Notes under the pieces: model-generated
The model's database searches: none
Seen by the model: the letters and a program-made list of their open reading frames with translations, nothing else
Told to the model about the DNA's origin: nothing
In this document: in pieces, positions 1-10,480 of the stretch
How the letters are laid out: every line of letters begins with the position of its first letter
How positions within the stretch are numbered: the stretch's first letter is position 1
Program-made: the position numbers and the translations under genes
Source: Xenopus tropicalis
Lineage: Eukaryota; Chordata; Amphibia; Anura; Pipidae
Assembly: GCF_000004195.4 (NCBI RefSeq)
Contig: NC_030678.2
Span: 136,732,547 to 136,796,546, forward strand
Direction of reading: 5' to 3'
Length of the DNA: 64,000 nucleotides

Positions 1-465
1 GAGACTCACCCCCGGTACTACACCTGACCTACTCTTTAGCAGGATCCTACTTTCTCTTGGAGACTATTTCTCCCTTACCTACACACTTGTGTACCCTAAC
101 TTCCAGCTGATGTAATGCTGGCAGGATCTTAATCCTCTACACTCCTGGAGGGGCAGAGCGGCCCATTCTTACCTACATGCTGTCTACATGACACTCCTAA
201 AGTGTCCTCTTACAGAATGCTACTAACTAACTCACAGGGGAGCTCCTCTCTTGAGAGGCTCCCAACTTAAGATGGCCCCCAGCACATGGCTGTTTCCCTT
301 ATATGGGCCTATGCACCACCCTGTGGCCATAACCCGAACTACAGGGGTCCTCCCCATTAACTATAGAGGTACCAGGCTATACCCATTGTACCTTAACCAT
401 TACCCTCCCAGGGGCCTATCCTAGGGGTATACATCCTGAGGGGCCCTTTTTAGCAAACCCCTACA
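1..465 (-). repeat. LTR copy A of minus-strand retroelement (cut by window edge)
   Basis: Bases 1 to about 390 match 3306 to about 3694 without a difference I can find, and 384-465 match 5100-5183. It is therefore one of two direct terminal repeats. Read on the minus strand it starts TGTAGGGG, directly after a purine-rich tract, as expected for the 3' LTR of a minus-strand element. A TATA-like motif lies near 300 in the same orientation. The outer end lies off the window, so full length is inferred from copy B (about 808 bp once its insertion is removed). Confidence 0.82.
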
Positions 466-480
466 TTCTCCCCCTGCAAG
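466..480 (-). other. Polypurine tract next to the 3' LTR
   Basis: On the minus strand this reads CTTGCAGGGGGAGAA and abuts the LTR start TGTAGGGG. A G/A-rich run immediately upstream of the 3' LTR is the usual plus-strand primer of reverse-transcribing elements. It fixes the orientation of the element as minus. Confidence 0.65.
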
Positions 481-1082
481 AAAATTGTCACCTCCTGGCT
501 GACACAAAATAAACACAATACTTATACTTTTACCATCGGGTTAACATCACTCTTCAACAGTCCCACCTGGGCTCTGTCATGGGTACAATGGTATACCTGG
601 AAAAGAAAGGTCAGGCACATAAAACATGTCCCACCCGCCATGTGAAAAGTCCCACACAAGAGTCTCTGTCCCTTGAGAAATTCCACACAGTTCAAAAATG
701 CGAGAACAACCGATTGCCCTTAAACTGAAAGATTTTTTATTAAACAGCAATAAAATCCGGAACCCCCCTCCTCCTTGAGGGAGTCCTTTGTCCCAAGGTG
801 GTCCCACCTTGGGCTCTCCTCCACCAACGGGTGGGCAATTAGATCAGTCCCTTTGGACTAACAGGACCCTCCTGGGTCAACTCAAAAGCTGGATCCCTCC
901 TGGGATAACACCGGGGCACTTCTTGCTCCCCAACCAGCCGGTTGGCTGCGGCTTGGACTTCATCCTTTACCCACAGTTCCTTCTCGGATGAGCAATCCCC
1001 CTAAGGGAACACCACAACAGCAGGTGCCTGCCCCTTTAACTGAAGCTCCCTCCTGGGAGTTGAATCAGTCCCCTGAGGACAC
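481..1082. other. 3' non-coding part of the retroelement
   Basis: No convincing reading frame lies between the polypurine tract and the stop codon of the element's reading frame. The only structure I see is a near-perfect hairpin at 792-813 (CCCAAGGTGG, two bases, CCACCTTGGG). No reverse transcriptase, integrase or protease coding is visible. Confidence 0.5.
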
Positions 1083-2375
1083 TCACACCATATAGGTGAA
1101 GCGCATTTGGACATCAACATAAGACGCATAATAGCTGGGATGGGGCTTCTCCGCTAGCACCCCGTTGGGTAGGGTCACCTCAGTGCTAAAATAGCGCGGC
1201 TCTGGGTTTTTCCGCCCGCAACTATACACTGTATGGCGCAGGACAGTGCGGCCCCACCACCACTCCTTTTCCAGGGCCCTGATAAATTTCCAAGCAGCCA
1301 TCTTCCTCACGGGGTCAGCATGGTGCAGGCATTTCCCAGCTCTTTTCTCTTTAGTAGCTATCTCTGCCACCACCCAATCATCTACAAGGGCCTCCATCTT
1401 ATCATACACCCACAACGGGGCGTAGGGCATATAGTACCCCCACAATTTGTAGATTTTGAAATTCATGACCCGCTGGATACGGGACACTCTGCAAAAGATG
1501 TCGGGGTCCCCCCGGCCGGGCAGGACCCAGAAGTCCTTCTCCTCCTCCCGTGAGATTTTCCTGGGAGCGAGGAAGCTATCTGGCAGTTTAAATAGCTGGG
1601 GGCTATAAGCATCCTCATCCTCAGCCTCATCAGCTTCACCCCAACCTGGGTTGGATGTGCCGGCTGCCCCGGTGGCCTCTACAGGGGCCTCACTTTTCTG
1701 TTTGAGGGCCTCTCTAAATGATGGGGGGGTTTCAAGCTCTAATACCTCCTCCTCATCACTGGCGGGAGTAGGATGTGACTCTGCCTCCTCCAAACATGTG
1801 TGCACCCCTTGGGGCTCTACGGTGACAATGCCCGGGTCTGGGATGGTACTGGGGCCGGTGGGCAAAATGGCGGGGAGCTCACTCTCTCTCTCCCCAATTG
1901 CGGGTGTGTCACTCACCCTGGGTGGCTGAGCAATACTCACGCTCCCTGGGGCTGCAGGCACTGATGTTTCCGCCTTCCATGGGCACCTGGCTGGTGACCC
2001 CCCTCCGGAGGTGATATCGCTGCCCCCTGTGTATCTACCACCGCTGCCAGAGTCCAGCTTTCCAGCGTTTAGCTTGACTATTAATGCCATAGTAGCACTA
2101 GGGCCATGGCGCCGCTCCTCATCCCTCAGGGGCCCCATCCAACACTTATGTCCGCACTGGACGCAGCGCCCCATGGGCTGGTTAAGGGCTACATACGCTT
2201 CTGCCCCACACTCACCGCATAGCGGCACCATGAGCGAGTCCCCCTTTGAGGTGGTCTTCTCGGCGAAGGAGCCCAGCCAGATGTAACGCAAGCCTGCGTC
2301 ATAAGATATGCCGTTCTCTGGCCTTTCCGGTAGAGAGGTTAAGCTGGCCCCATCACTCCCCGATCTCAAAGACAT
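1083..2375 (-). CDS. Unrecognised 430-residue protein with N-terminal zinc-ribbon-like motif, inside an LTR element
   Basis: This is one uninterrupted frame of 430 codons, the longest in the window. The start ATG has G at -3 (GCTGCCATG). Residues 53-56 and 71-74 form CxxC-x14-CxxC, with further His76 and Cys78, suggesting a zinc ribbon. Residues of about 110-280 are Pro/Ser/Glu-rich and acidic and are probably disordered. The C-terminal 150 residues are rich in Trp, Tyr and basic residues (for example EKEWWWGRTVL) and look folded. I do not recognise the family. It lacks the CCHC knuckle of a classical Gag and any RT, protease or integrase motif. The frame lies between identical LTRs in the same orientation and is preceded by a CpG-rich promoter-like segment. 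It may be an element-specific accessory or structural protein, or a captured host gene. That the frame is translated is inference from its length and integrity. Confidence 0.6.
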   Translation of the reverse strand: MSLRSGSDGASLTSLPERPENGISYDAGLRYIWLGSFAEKTTSKGDSLMVPLCGECGAEAYVALNQPMGRCVQCGHKCWMGPLRDEERRHGPSATMALIVKLNAGKLDSGSGGRYTGGSDITSGGGSPARCPWKAETSVPAAPGSVSIAQPPRVSDTPAIGERESELPAILPTGPSTIPDPGIVTVEPQGVHTCLEEAESHPTPASDEEEVLELETPPSFREALKQKSEAPVEATGAAGTSNPGWGEADEAEDEDAYSPQLFKLPDSFLAPRKISREEEKDFWVLPGRGDPDIFCRVSRIQRVMNFKIYKLWGYYMPYAPLWVYDKMEALVDDWVVAEIATKEKRAGKCLHHADPVRKMAAWKFIRALEKEWWWGRTVLRHTVYSCGRKNPEPRYFSTEVTLPNGVLAEKPHPSYYASYVDVQMRFTYMV

Positions 2376-2962
2376 GGCAGCGGTAACGTCTAGTCTCTCA
2401 GGAGCTGCGAGGTGAATGCGCTCTCACAGTTGACTCTCCTTTCAAAATGGCCCCCGTGACGTCATTCACAAGGCCACTCCTCTAGTGCTTGGCGCACTTT
2501 TCTTGGTCTCTCATTGGGCTGCGCGTCTCAGGTGGCGATGTCGGGGAGGGTCACTCTGACGTCACCTCAGACCTCGTGGCTTTGGTTGGCGCCCACCCCC
2601 TCACCGTCCTATTGGCTGGCAGCCTCGTGGGGCTCCGATTCGCGCCAAACCCCTTGCCAGGGATACGGGTAGGGTGGCCCAAATTTAGCCCGCACGGAGG
2701 ATAGGCTGTACAACTCCACTAGGCCTCAGATGCTTTAGGGCCTGGTCTACCAAACGGTTCCTGCTCTTTATCTCAGCAGTGCCTCCAAATGTAGCCCACT
2801 TATTAAACGTTGTGGCACTACCTGCTGATATTTCACTGGTTGGCGCTTCCAGGAGTCCTGAGCCCCGCTTACTATGGGGGAAGCAGGGAATTCTTTAATA
2901 ATGGCGTGCCTCCACCCAGGGCTCTGCTATGGGAGAACTACAACTCCCACCCTGGGAACTGA
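2376..2962 (-). promoter_or_regulatory. CpG-rich leader with CRE, CCAAT and E2F-like sites upstream of the 430-codon frame
   Basis: Two perfect CRE palindromes TGACGTCA sit at 2457-2464 and 2557-2564, exactly 100 bp apart. ATTGG at 2513-2517 and 2611-2615 gives two CCAAT boxes on the minus strand, the orientation of the frame. Bases 2642-2649 read TTTGGCGC on the minus strand, an E2F-type core. The segment is GC- and CpG-rich compared with the surrounding window. These sites together resemble a TATA-less vertebrate promoter placed inside the element. Promoter activity is inferred. The outer part (about 2700-2962) should hold the primer binding site, but I could not match it to a tRNA. Confidence 0.5.
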
Positions 2963-3099
2963 TGTAGTGTACTAACCCCTCAATAGGATCCACTGGCTGC
3001 AGGCTGATTTGCCCCTCCCTGGAGTAACTCCTTACCAGTTGTAGTGGTCCTGGGTACACACACACGGAATACAGCAGATTGCAATTGAACAGATTGAGC

Positions 3100-3105
3100 T
3101 TTATT
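3100..3105 (-). promoter_or_regulatory. AATAAA polyadenylation signal in LTR
   Basis: The plus strand reads TTTATT, giving AATAAA on the minus strand, followed by a GT-rich stretch (GTGTGTGTGTACCC on the minus strand). It is placed as expected for the R region of the LTR. Confidence 0.5.
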
Positions 3106-3601
3106 GGGCAGACCTCTCCAGGAGTGTATTCTCAGACAGTCAGGGTACATCCACCAATTACATCATAGCACAAGGCCCTAGCTCAAAGGTACCCAGGGTA
3201 CTCACGCCAGAATGATCTCCTCTAGGAGGTTCCTCCGGTACTACGCGCCAGGAGACCCTATCTTAGGGCTCTCCCCGGTACCACACGTCAAGCAAACTCT
3301 CCACAGAGACTCACCCCCGGTACTACACCTGACCTACTCTTTAGCAGGATCCTACTTTCTCTTGGAGACTATTTCTCCCTTACCTACACACTTGTGTACC
3401 CTAACTTCCAGCTGATGTAATGCTGGCAGGATCTTAATCCTCTACACTCCTGGAGGGGCAGAGCGGCCCATTCTTACCTACATGCTGTCTACATGACACT
3501 CCTAAAGTGTCCTCTTACAGAATGCTACTAACTAACTCACAGGGGAGCTCCTCTCTTGAGAGGCTCCCAACTTAAGATGGCCCCCAGCACATGGCTGTTT
3601 C

Positions 3602-3610
3602 CCTTATATG
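3602..3610 (-). promoter_or_regulatory. TATA-like box in LTR U3
   Basis: The minus strand reads CCCATATAAGGG. The same motif occurs at about 297-306 in LTR copy A. It is a plausible core promoter of the LTR, although TATAAG is a weak match. Confidence 0.35.
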
Positions 3611-3951
3611 GGCCTATGCACCACCCTGTGGCCATAACCCGAACTACAGGGGTCCTCCCCATTAACTATAGAGGTACCAGGCTATACCCATTGTCAGGGC
3701 CGCCATCAGAAATCACGGGGCCCCTCACAACCAAATTTTCGGGGCCCCACTCCTCACACACCCCCAATGGCCCCTCCCCCAGTGACCCCTCCCATCAATA
3801 CAAAGGACATACAGACATTGGTGGCCGGTTATTGCGTTTTGCATTGGTGCCAGGGCAGGTACCCCCTAAACCATTGCTAGCCAGCCTAGGGCCCCCTAAA
3901 ACATTGGTGGTCCTCCCCCAAATTACTATGGCCTGCTCCCTGCTTCCTTTC

Positions 3952-4135
3952 ACTCCCTCCCAGCATCCTCCTGTTTCTTCCCAGGCCACCCAATCATCCT
4001 CCTGCTCCAACCCCCCAGCATCCTTCTGCTTCCTCCCAGGCCCCCCAAGCATCCTCTGGCTCCCCCCAGGCCCCCCCAAGCATCCTCCTGCTCCCCCCCC
4101 CAGCATCCTCCTGCTTCCCCCAGGGCACCCCCAGC
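3952..4135. repeat. C-rich minisatellite inside the hAT element
   Basis: Degenerate tandem copies of a unit of about 30-36 bp built on CCCAGCATCCTCCTGCTTCC. The units keep long frames open on both strands, but composition and repetition argue against coding. Confidence 0.7.
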
Positions 4136-4800
4136 ATCATGCACTGCATTCATGCAATATCATACAAAGTGCTACATGACCTGCTTTTCATTTTTCTTTC
4201 TTGAATTACTCAAGCTTTGTAATTTCAAAAAAATAAAAAATGAAATAACATGTCAGAAGCCGCATATATGTATGAGTTAGAATGGTAGAAGGTATATTTT
4301 TCAGTGATTTAGGAATACAGCAGCAATTTGTATTTATTCATTTATTTTTGTTTGTAGCAGTTTCCTACCTGCTGCTTCCCCCACTCAGAGTATGGGGACC
4401 CCCCACTCAGACTATAGGGACCCTTGCTTGCTTACCTGGGCACCCAAACATTATTTATAAAATGTGTAGGTTGGCACTATATCAATAAAAGGATAATTAC
4501 ACTAAAATGGTGAGTTAGGGACACAGCACAAAGTTGAATTCATAATAAAATAAACACAAAAAATTAGTGGGAATGAAAGACTACAACTCCCAGAAGGCAG
4601 CACTCACAGGGAGCTCAGCAGAGTGGATTATCCACCTGTCACATGTTGTTATTATGATCCTTAATTAGGGTATGAGTCTGGTGGGGATTGAGAGAAAGTG
4701 GCTGCTGCCAGAGGTTAGAACTGAACAGCAGGAAGGACATTACAGTTTACTTGTCTGTGTGTCACTGTGCCCGTATGTAACTCTATGTGTCATACCACGC

Positions 4801-5023
4801 TCGGGCCCCCTTTAATCAAGTCCGGGCCCCGTCTTTCGTTGCGTCCTTCACTATGTGCCACGGCTCCCTTCTACTTCTGCATTTTTATAAGGTTGCGCCC
4901 GTGCGTGTGACGTCAGCACGCACGGGCGCAACCTTATAAAAGCGCAGAAGTAGAAGGCAGCCGCGGCATATAGCGAAGGACGCAAAGAAGACGGGGCCCG
5001 GACTTGATTAAAGAGGGCCCGAG
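4801..5023. repeat. Long inverted repeat with CRE at apex and divergent TATA boxes
   Basis: Arms of about 108-112 bp pair across a centre at 4911. The apex is the CRE palindrome TGACGTCA (4908-4915). About 20 bp out on each side lie TATA-like boxes facing outward: TATAAA at 4935-4940 on the plus strand, and its counterpart at 4884-4889 on the minus strand. The layout resembles a compact divergent promoter. The same CRE-TATA block occurs at 38580-38614. Confidence 0.7.
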
Positions 5024-5183
5024 CCGGGCCCCCTTTAAAGCTGAAAACGCCCGGGCCCGGGACGATTGTCCCCCCTGTGCCCCCCTGATGGCGGCCCTGC
5101 CCATTGTACCTTAACCATTACCCTCCCAGGGGCCTATCCTAGGGGTATACATCCTGAGGGGCCCTTTTTAGCAAACCCCTACA

Positions 5184-8100
5184 TAAATATACCCTATACA
5201 CAGTAGTCCCTACTAATACATGTGTCACCTGCGGATTAGTAACCCCACACTGCTGGTGGAGCACTGAACTGCTTAACTAGCTACCCTAACTATTTTATCA
5301 TCCTATAGTGTTCTATGGCAGGAGCTAGACTCACTAAAGCCCTCATTCACAGGGTCCCTTTTCCCAACTTCCACTAATTTGTCCTGTTTACCTTAGGTTC
5401 CAGGCTTCTCTTTATACAGGCCTCCTCCATTAGGGTGTTGAGCATTAAGAAAGAATTATGTAATCCAGGTCTGGATTGGAATTCAAAACGGGCCCTGAGA
5501 TTTAAAGTACACAGAGTCTATAGTCAGAGTATAGGCACCTTAAAGCCAGTTTTGCCCTTTGGCACTCTCGTTGTCATTGTTGCTAAATTAGACCTGGCAG
5601 CCTCTGGGCAGAGGCACCTGATGGAAGTTGCAATCTGAACAAGTGAAATTATTTTAACATCCTTGTTCCCCAATCCCAATTAGGGAGGAACCCCTATTAC
5701 CTACTGAATGAGTAGTAAAAAAAAAAGTGGTGCAACTAGTGTGCAGTTGGCTCCCCCATAAAAAATCTTTGGAGGGGTCCAGTGCAAAAAAATCCTTACA
5801 CAGCCCCCCCACCAGCATCTTTCGCCTGCCCCCTGCCGGTGTTTTCTGCCTGCCTGAGCCTTCCCTTCCTAGCCACTCTACTACAATACAACTATAGGGG
5901 AACCAGACCCTGTGATCTGGGCCTCCCTGTTATACTCTATAGTTATGCCACTGAGTAAATATAACTTGGTTATCATATGAGGTTAATTTCTACCTTTTCT
6001 GTCCATTCCTGGAGAACTGGTTGATATCACCTTTCTCTGTTGTAGGCTCTTTCCTAGTGTCTGGCTGCCTATTCTGACACAGCCACAGATAGAGGAGTGC
6101 CTCTGCATCTCTTATCTCTAATCAACATGCACATATTGAGTAGTAGGGCAGTTGCCTGTGATTGTAGCACAATTGTCCTTTGTTATACTGATTTCCTGTG
6201 ACAAACACAGAAGGCACCCAATGGGTTAAACGCAGAACTGCACATCTCTCAGATGTTTGTGATGAAGTTATTATTGGTTGTTTAGGGTGACTGGGGACAC
6301 ATGTATTGGAGGGATTCTTTCTTGTGTAGGGGGAAGGGCCCAATTATTTATTGATTTATTAAATAGATGCATTATGAACCAATGCATGTTCTGCTGATCT
6401 TATTACGGAGCTACACTTGGTCACACTGTCAGGTTGCAACCCACACTAATAAACAAGATATCTGTGTCCCTGATTTGCTTCTCATTGTACATTCCAATGA
6501 AAACCATCGTCACTCAAATCAGTGGAGCACATTTAAGAAAAAAGTAAGGGAAACTGGGACCTCAGCCTCAAGAAGGATTTTATAGACACAAGCTTAAAGG
6601 GCTGAATAAGTATATTTGGTGTATTCATCATGGATGTCCAAGCTTCAGCCCTCTGTCTATTAAACTGCAACTCTCAACATCCCTTGCCAGCTCAAAGCGC
6701 TTAAATACTAATGCTGAAATGGGCGAAAGATACCCCTACATTTTTGTCTTACCTGTCTAACACCTAGTGCTAATGTTATTAGTTCTAAATAATGCTTTAA
6801 ATATGAATGAAGTGCAAGGCACAGAGCACAGAGGAATAAGGGAGCCCTGTACTTTCTGGGTGTCATTGACCTGGTGTAAAGCACAGGGTTCCTAGTTTGT
6901 ATTTAAGTGCACATCTATAGCCTCTAGAAGGCACAAGCTGCTGAATTGTCTGGCCAAAATATTTGCCCCGAAGTCTGTGAAGAGCAATGCACTGTAAGAT
7001 CTCAAAATCTAGAGATAATGCCATATTTAGAGCTATTTCCTAGAGTGGTATTTCTTCTGGCATGTCTATGGTTAGTGCTATGCACAGTAAACTTTATATA
7101 TATATATATATGGGCCAACCAGAATATTTCATCTGTGATTTGCCAGTCATTCCTGATTTATAGACAACCCTTGGCTGTGAGGGAATATTTAGAGGTTACA
7201 GTTCAGCTACAGAATTACTGTATGTTTTTTGTACTTTGGAACCCACCCTGCACAAATAATTATAATAAAAATATTGCCACAGGTCACAGAAGCACAGAGA
7301 CTTGCTTTTGTCGATTAATACAACGAATACAATTCTGAGTGGCCCAGCCGGCCCTAATTCCAAATTGCTAATTCCAAACCTCCTTGTGAAACCGCCCTGG
7401 CTGCTAAAAAGAGGCCTGAAAGGTGGCAACCCTACTTCCTAATTTGCTCGTTATTCAGGCAGGGCCAGACTGAGCCAGGGGGCCAGACCCAATCCCTGTT
7501 GCCACATCCCCGGTCGCTGGTGTCCCTTCCCCTGAAACGTTGAAAATAAGTTTTGCACTCAGTGGAGGATGTTGGGCAGGTACCCCTATGGGGGGGGAGC
7601 AAGGGAGCGACCCTGTATTTGGAAGCAGTTTGGGAGCAGCAACAAGTTCAGGCTGTGACAGGGGCCTGTACTTAACTCGCTTTTATGCCCCTTAGTGTTC
7701 TTGTGCTTTTTTTCCAGGGGCTATGTATATAACCCTTATAATGTTTCCATGCATTCTATACCAGTCTCCTCTCCTTTAGACAGCTATAAGTAAGTCTACA
7801 TATATACCATAGATAGGGAAGCATGTTAGGAAACATAAAGGTAGGCAGCTAGATACAAGGGTACAAAGTTATTTCTTCAAAAACAGGAAAGTTTACATTA
7901 GAATGTTACATTTCTCTCAATTATTAATTGTAGTTATATAGATCTGTCTTGTTTTTTTATCCACTAACTTGTCGGTTTCTCCTGCATGCCTGAAAAGAAA
8001 TACAAATATGACTGGAGTTAGCGAGGGCAGTGTTTGTACTTGTATGATATGTACACTACGCGACATATCGATTCTGTTTATGTTTTTATAAGGTAGGTTC

Positions 8101-8288
8101 TCCTGTTTTTCCAATACATAATCAAAACAGACTGACATTTTGGCATTTTGCAGAGAGGATATTTATTTAGAAAGGATATTTACAGTCATTTTTACTTATT
8201 GTTAATTGGTTCTGACTGAATATGGCAGAATGCCCCAGTATAATGTACTAATCTCCCCAGCAGACATCTTGTCAGTGCAGACCATTAA
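5184..8288. other. Non-coding region right of the retroelement
   Basis: I see no gene. About 5735-5952 is a diverged hAT-like repeat ending ATAGTTATGCCACTG (the inverse of CAGTGGCATAACTA, also seen near 13357). A short (TA)n tract lies at 7096-7111, and a diverged repeat with phrases such as GGCAGGGCCAGACTG lies at about 7455-7560. The remainder is unique AT-rich DNA with only short chance frames. Confidence 0.5.
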
Positions 8289-8450
8289 GGTGGCCATACA
8301 TGGGCTGATAAAAGTTGCCAACAGTCTTAGTTGGCAGCTTATTGACCCATGTATGGGGCCCTCAGACAGATATTTGGCTAAAAATTGACCGGATGTTGAT
8401 TGGGCAGGTTTAAAAATTCCCTTGGGAGGAGAAGCACAATGTGATGTGGT
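8289..8450. mobile_element. GGCCATACA-type foldback element, partial
   Basis: It starts AAGGTGGCCATACATGGGC and contains a short hairpin (GTTGCCAACAG/TTAGTTGGCAGC) and CCCATGTATGG. It belongs to the family seen complete at 59187-59534. Confidence 0.55.
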
Positions 8451-8841
8451 CATTTTGCCCAAGGGTCTAAGTATAAGATCAATCCAATATCACCCACCTC
8501 AAGGCAACAACAATAACCTTTCTAACAACTAGTTAGTTATGCATAATTAATTAATATACCAATTTACAGGACATCTATGCAATTTACACTACAGACATGT
8601 CTTTTTCATGTTGTCACTCTATGGAATAGGTGTAAAAATTACTTTAATAGTGAGGGGGAGGTCACTCTCACTGCTAAATAAAGTTGATGGATTTAGTATT
8701 TATAATGACAAGCCGCTGGCATTCAGATTTGTTCCTACACAAGGTTGTTTAATAGGTAGCTTGTATGGGTGAATAACTGAGATTAAAACATATAAGGCCA
8801 GATGCAATTCAATGAGAACAACTTATCTCAAGGGTTATTAC

Positions 8842-9131
8842 TAGTGATGGGTGAAATGTTTCGTCGGGCATGGATTCGCAGCGAATTTCCACATTCTGCC
8901 ATTAGCAGATTTTTTTGCGAAATGGATGAAAAAATTGGCCGCGCGTCCAAAAATTGTCACCCACGTCAAAAGAATTGTCGCACGTCAAATTAATTGTCGC
9001 GGGTGTCAAAAAGAATTGTCGTGGGCGTCAAAAGAATTGTCGCACATCACATGAATTGTCGGGGCATCAAAAGAATTGTCGCACATCACAAGAATTGTCG
9101 GCGAAGTGAAACAGGACAGATTCGCTCATCA
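8842..9131. mobile_element. TAGTGATG-type MITE with TTGTCGC internal repeats
   Basis: It begins CTAGTGATGGGTGAAA and ends CGCTCATCACA, an imperfect terminal inverted repeat. The middle holds six to seven degenerate units of about 20 bp around AAAAGAATTGTCGCACATCA. It is related to the larger copy at 60953-61436 and the truncated copy at 17370-17590. Confidence 0.65.
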
Positions 9132-9514
9132 CACGTAGCAACTCAATATTTAAGTTTATGGGGCAATTTAGTATTGAATTAGGAGATTCCCATCAAATTG
9201 AATCTGGCCCATAGTTCCTTATTTTAGTATCTGCTCAGGGGTTTGATATAAAGATTCCTAAAGTGTTACCAGTGAGTTTCATGGAAACAATCCCCTCCAA
9301 ATAAAAAAGTTAAAAAAAACACAACTTGCTAGGTAACATTATCCCTATGGAAGAAAAAAGTGAGTGATACTCAGCGCTATAGGTGTCCTCATGCTTTCAG
9401 TCTTCAATGTAGACAATAAATGTAGTGCTCAAATCTCTTGCTGCTTCCTCCAAAGAAAATACCCCTCTTGTATGGGTATTAAAACACGTGCAAAACCAAT
9501 GTGTTGGAAGTGCA

Positions 9515-10085
9515 TGAAAAATAAAAATACAAATTAGTGCAATATGTTTCATAAGTTAATTAAACTAAAGTAAAAGAGTTGTGCCTATAACTCCAAATAA
9601 TAACAAAGTGCACATAAAATCCACAAATCACAGTGTGGTATAGTCCTGCTGCAGTACAGGCTACTTACAGTATCTGGATAAGAACAAAACGTATCACAAA
9701 CAGCTCTACGCGTTTCACGTGTCCGCCACGCTTCACCAGGAAACGCGTAGAGCTGTTTGTGATACGGTTTGTTCTTATCCAGATACTGTAAGTAGCCTGA
9801 ACTGCAGCAGGACTATTTTTAATAAAGGGTATTACACTATTTTCTGTTTTATCTTTTGCTTTTCCAAATTGAATGGAGAACTTGAACCTACTTCTATCAA
9901 CAGTGGATTTCATTTACCTCTGCATATCTTAACTACCATCTGGTGAGTGTGCAACTACAGCACACTGGGATTTGTGGATTTTATGTGCACTTTGTTATTA
10001 TTTGGAGTTATAGGCACAACTCTTTCACTTTAGTTTCATTAACTTGTGAAACATATTGCACTATTTTGTATTTGTATTTTTCTCT
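9515..10085. mobile_element. Foldback element with about 200-bp arms
   Basis: The left arm 9515-9713 is the inverse complement of 9740-9813 plus 9961-10082. The core pair is GCTCTACGCGTTTC / GAAACGCGTAGAGC near 9705 and 9740. The right arm carries about 145 bp (9815-9958) with no partner on the left, so it holds an insertion or the left arm has a deletion. No coding is seen. Confidence 0.75.
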
Positions 10086-10214
10086 TACAATCTTAAAAGA
10101 GGACAATTACTAAGATACAGTGCTCAATCGTGGGGAGTGTCCAGAGGCCACGCTCTATTTTGGAACACAGACACCTATAAATACTTAAAGTAGCATGGGA
10201 TAGGGTGTAAAGCA

Positions 10215-10480
10215 GTGTTCCCCAACCAGTAGCTTGTGGGCAACACATTGCTTACCAAGCCCTTGGATGTTGCTCCCAGTGGTCTCAAAGCAGGTGTTTG
10301 TAATTTCTGGTAAAAAGGCAAGTTTTGGTATGAAAACCAAGTATAAAGCCAAACAGAGCCTTCTGTAGACTGCCAGTCCACATAGGGGCTATTAAGTTGC
10401 AAATTATAGCTCTTATTGGCGCCCCAAGAGCCTTTCATCATGCTTGTGTTGCTTCCCAACACTTTTTCCATTTAAATGTG
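10215..10480. mobile_element. hAT-like fragment, related to 18641-18933
   Basis: It begins GCAGTGTTCCCCAACCAGTAG and shares blocks on the inverse strand with 18641-18933, including the phrase around TTGCTCCCAGTGG and the segment around CCAGTCCACATAGGG. The right boundary is unclear. Confidence 0.5.

Larger units (their letters stand above)
3695..5099. mobile_element. Non-autonomous hAT-type DNA transposon inserted in the LTR
   Basis: The 1,405-bp insert starts CAGGGCCGCCATCAG and ends with its exact inverse complement (3695-3709, 5085-5099). It is flanked by a perfect 8-bp duplication CCCATTGT (3687-3694 and 5100-5107). Skipping the insert and one duplication restores the LTR sequence seen at the left edge of the window. 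An 8-bp duplication with CAGGG ends is the hAT signature. No transposase frame is visible, so it is non-autonomous. It contains a C-rich minisatellite (about 3952-4135) and a long inverted repeat (4801-5023). Confidence 0.88.
2963..5183 (-). repeat. LTR copy B (5' LTR) of the retroelement, split by a hAT insertion
   Basis: Bases 3306-3694 plus 5108-5183 repeat the left end of the window. With the insertion and one target duplication removed, the LTR is about 808 bp and runs TGTAG to CTACA, an inverted terminal pair typical of LTRs. The inner boundary is uncertain: 2963 and about 3041 both begin TGTAG. A TATA-like motif and a polyadenylation signal in the same orientation support a U3-R-U5 layout. 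Confidence 0.72.

Noticed and set aside
1233..2286. Plus-strand frames at 1233-1553, 1651-1929 and 2011-2286
   Set aside because: They are antisense shadows of the 430-codon minus-strand frame.
3556..4179. 207-codon plus-strand frame
   Set aside because: It runs from LTR into the hAT insertion and through a C-rich minisatellite. Proline-rich repeats come from tandem units, and it crosses an insertion boundary.
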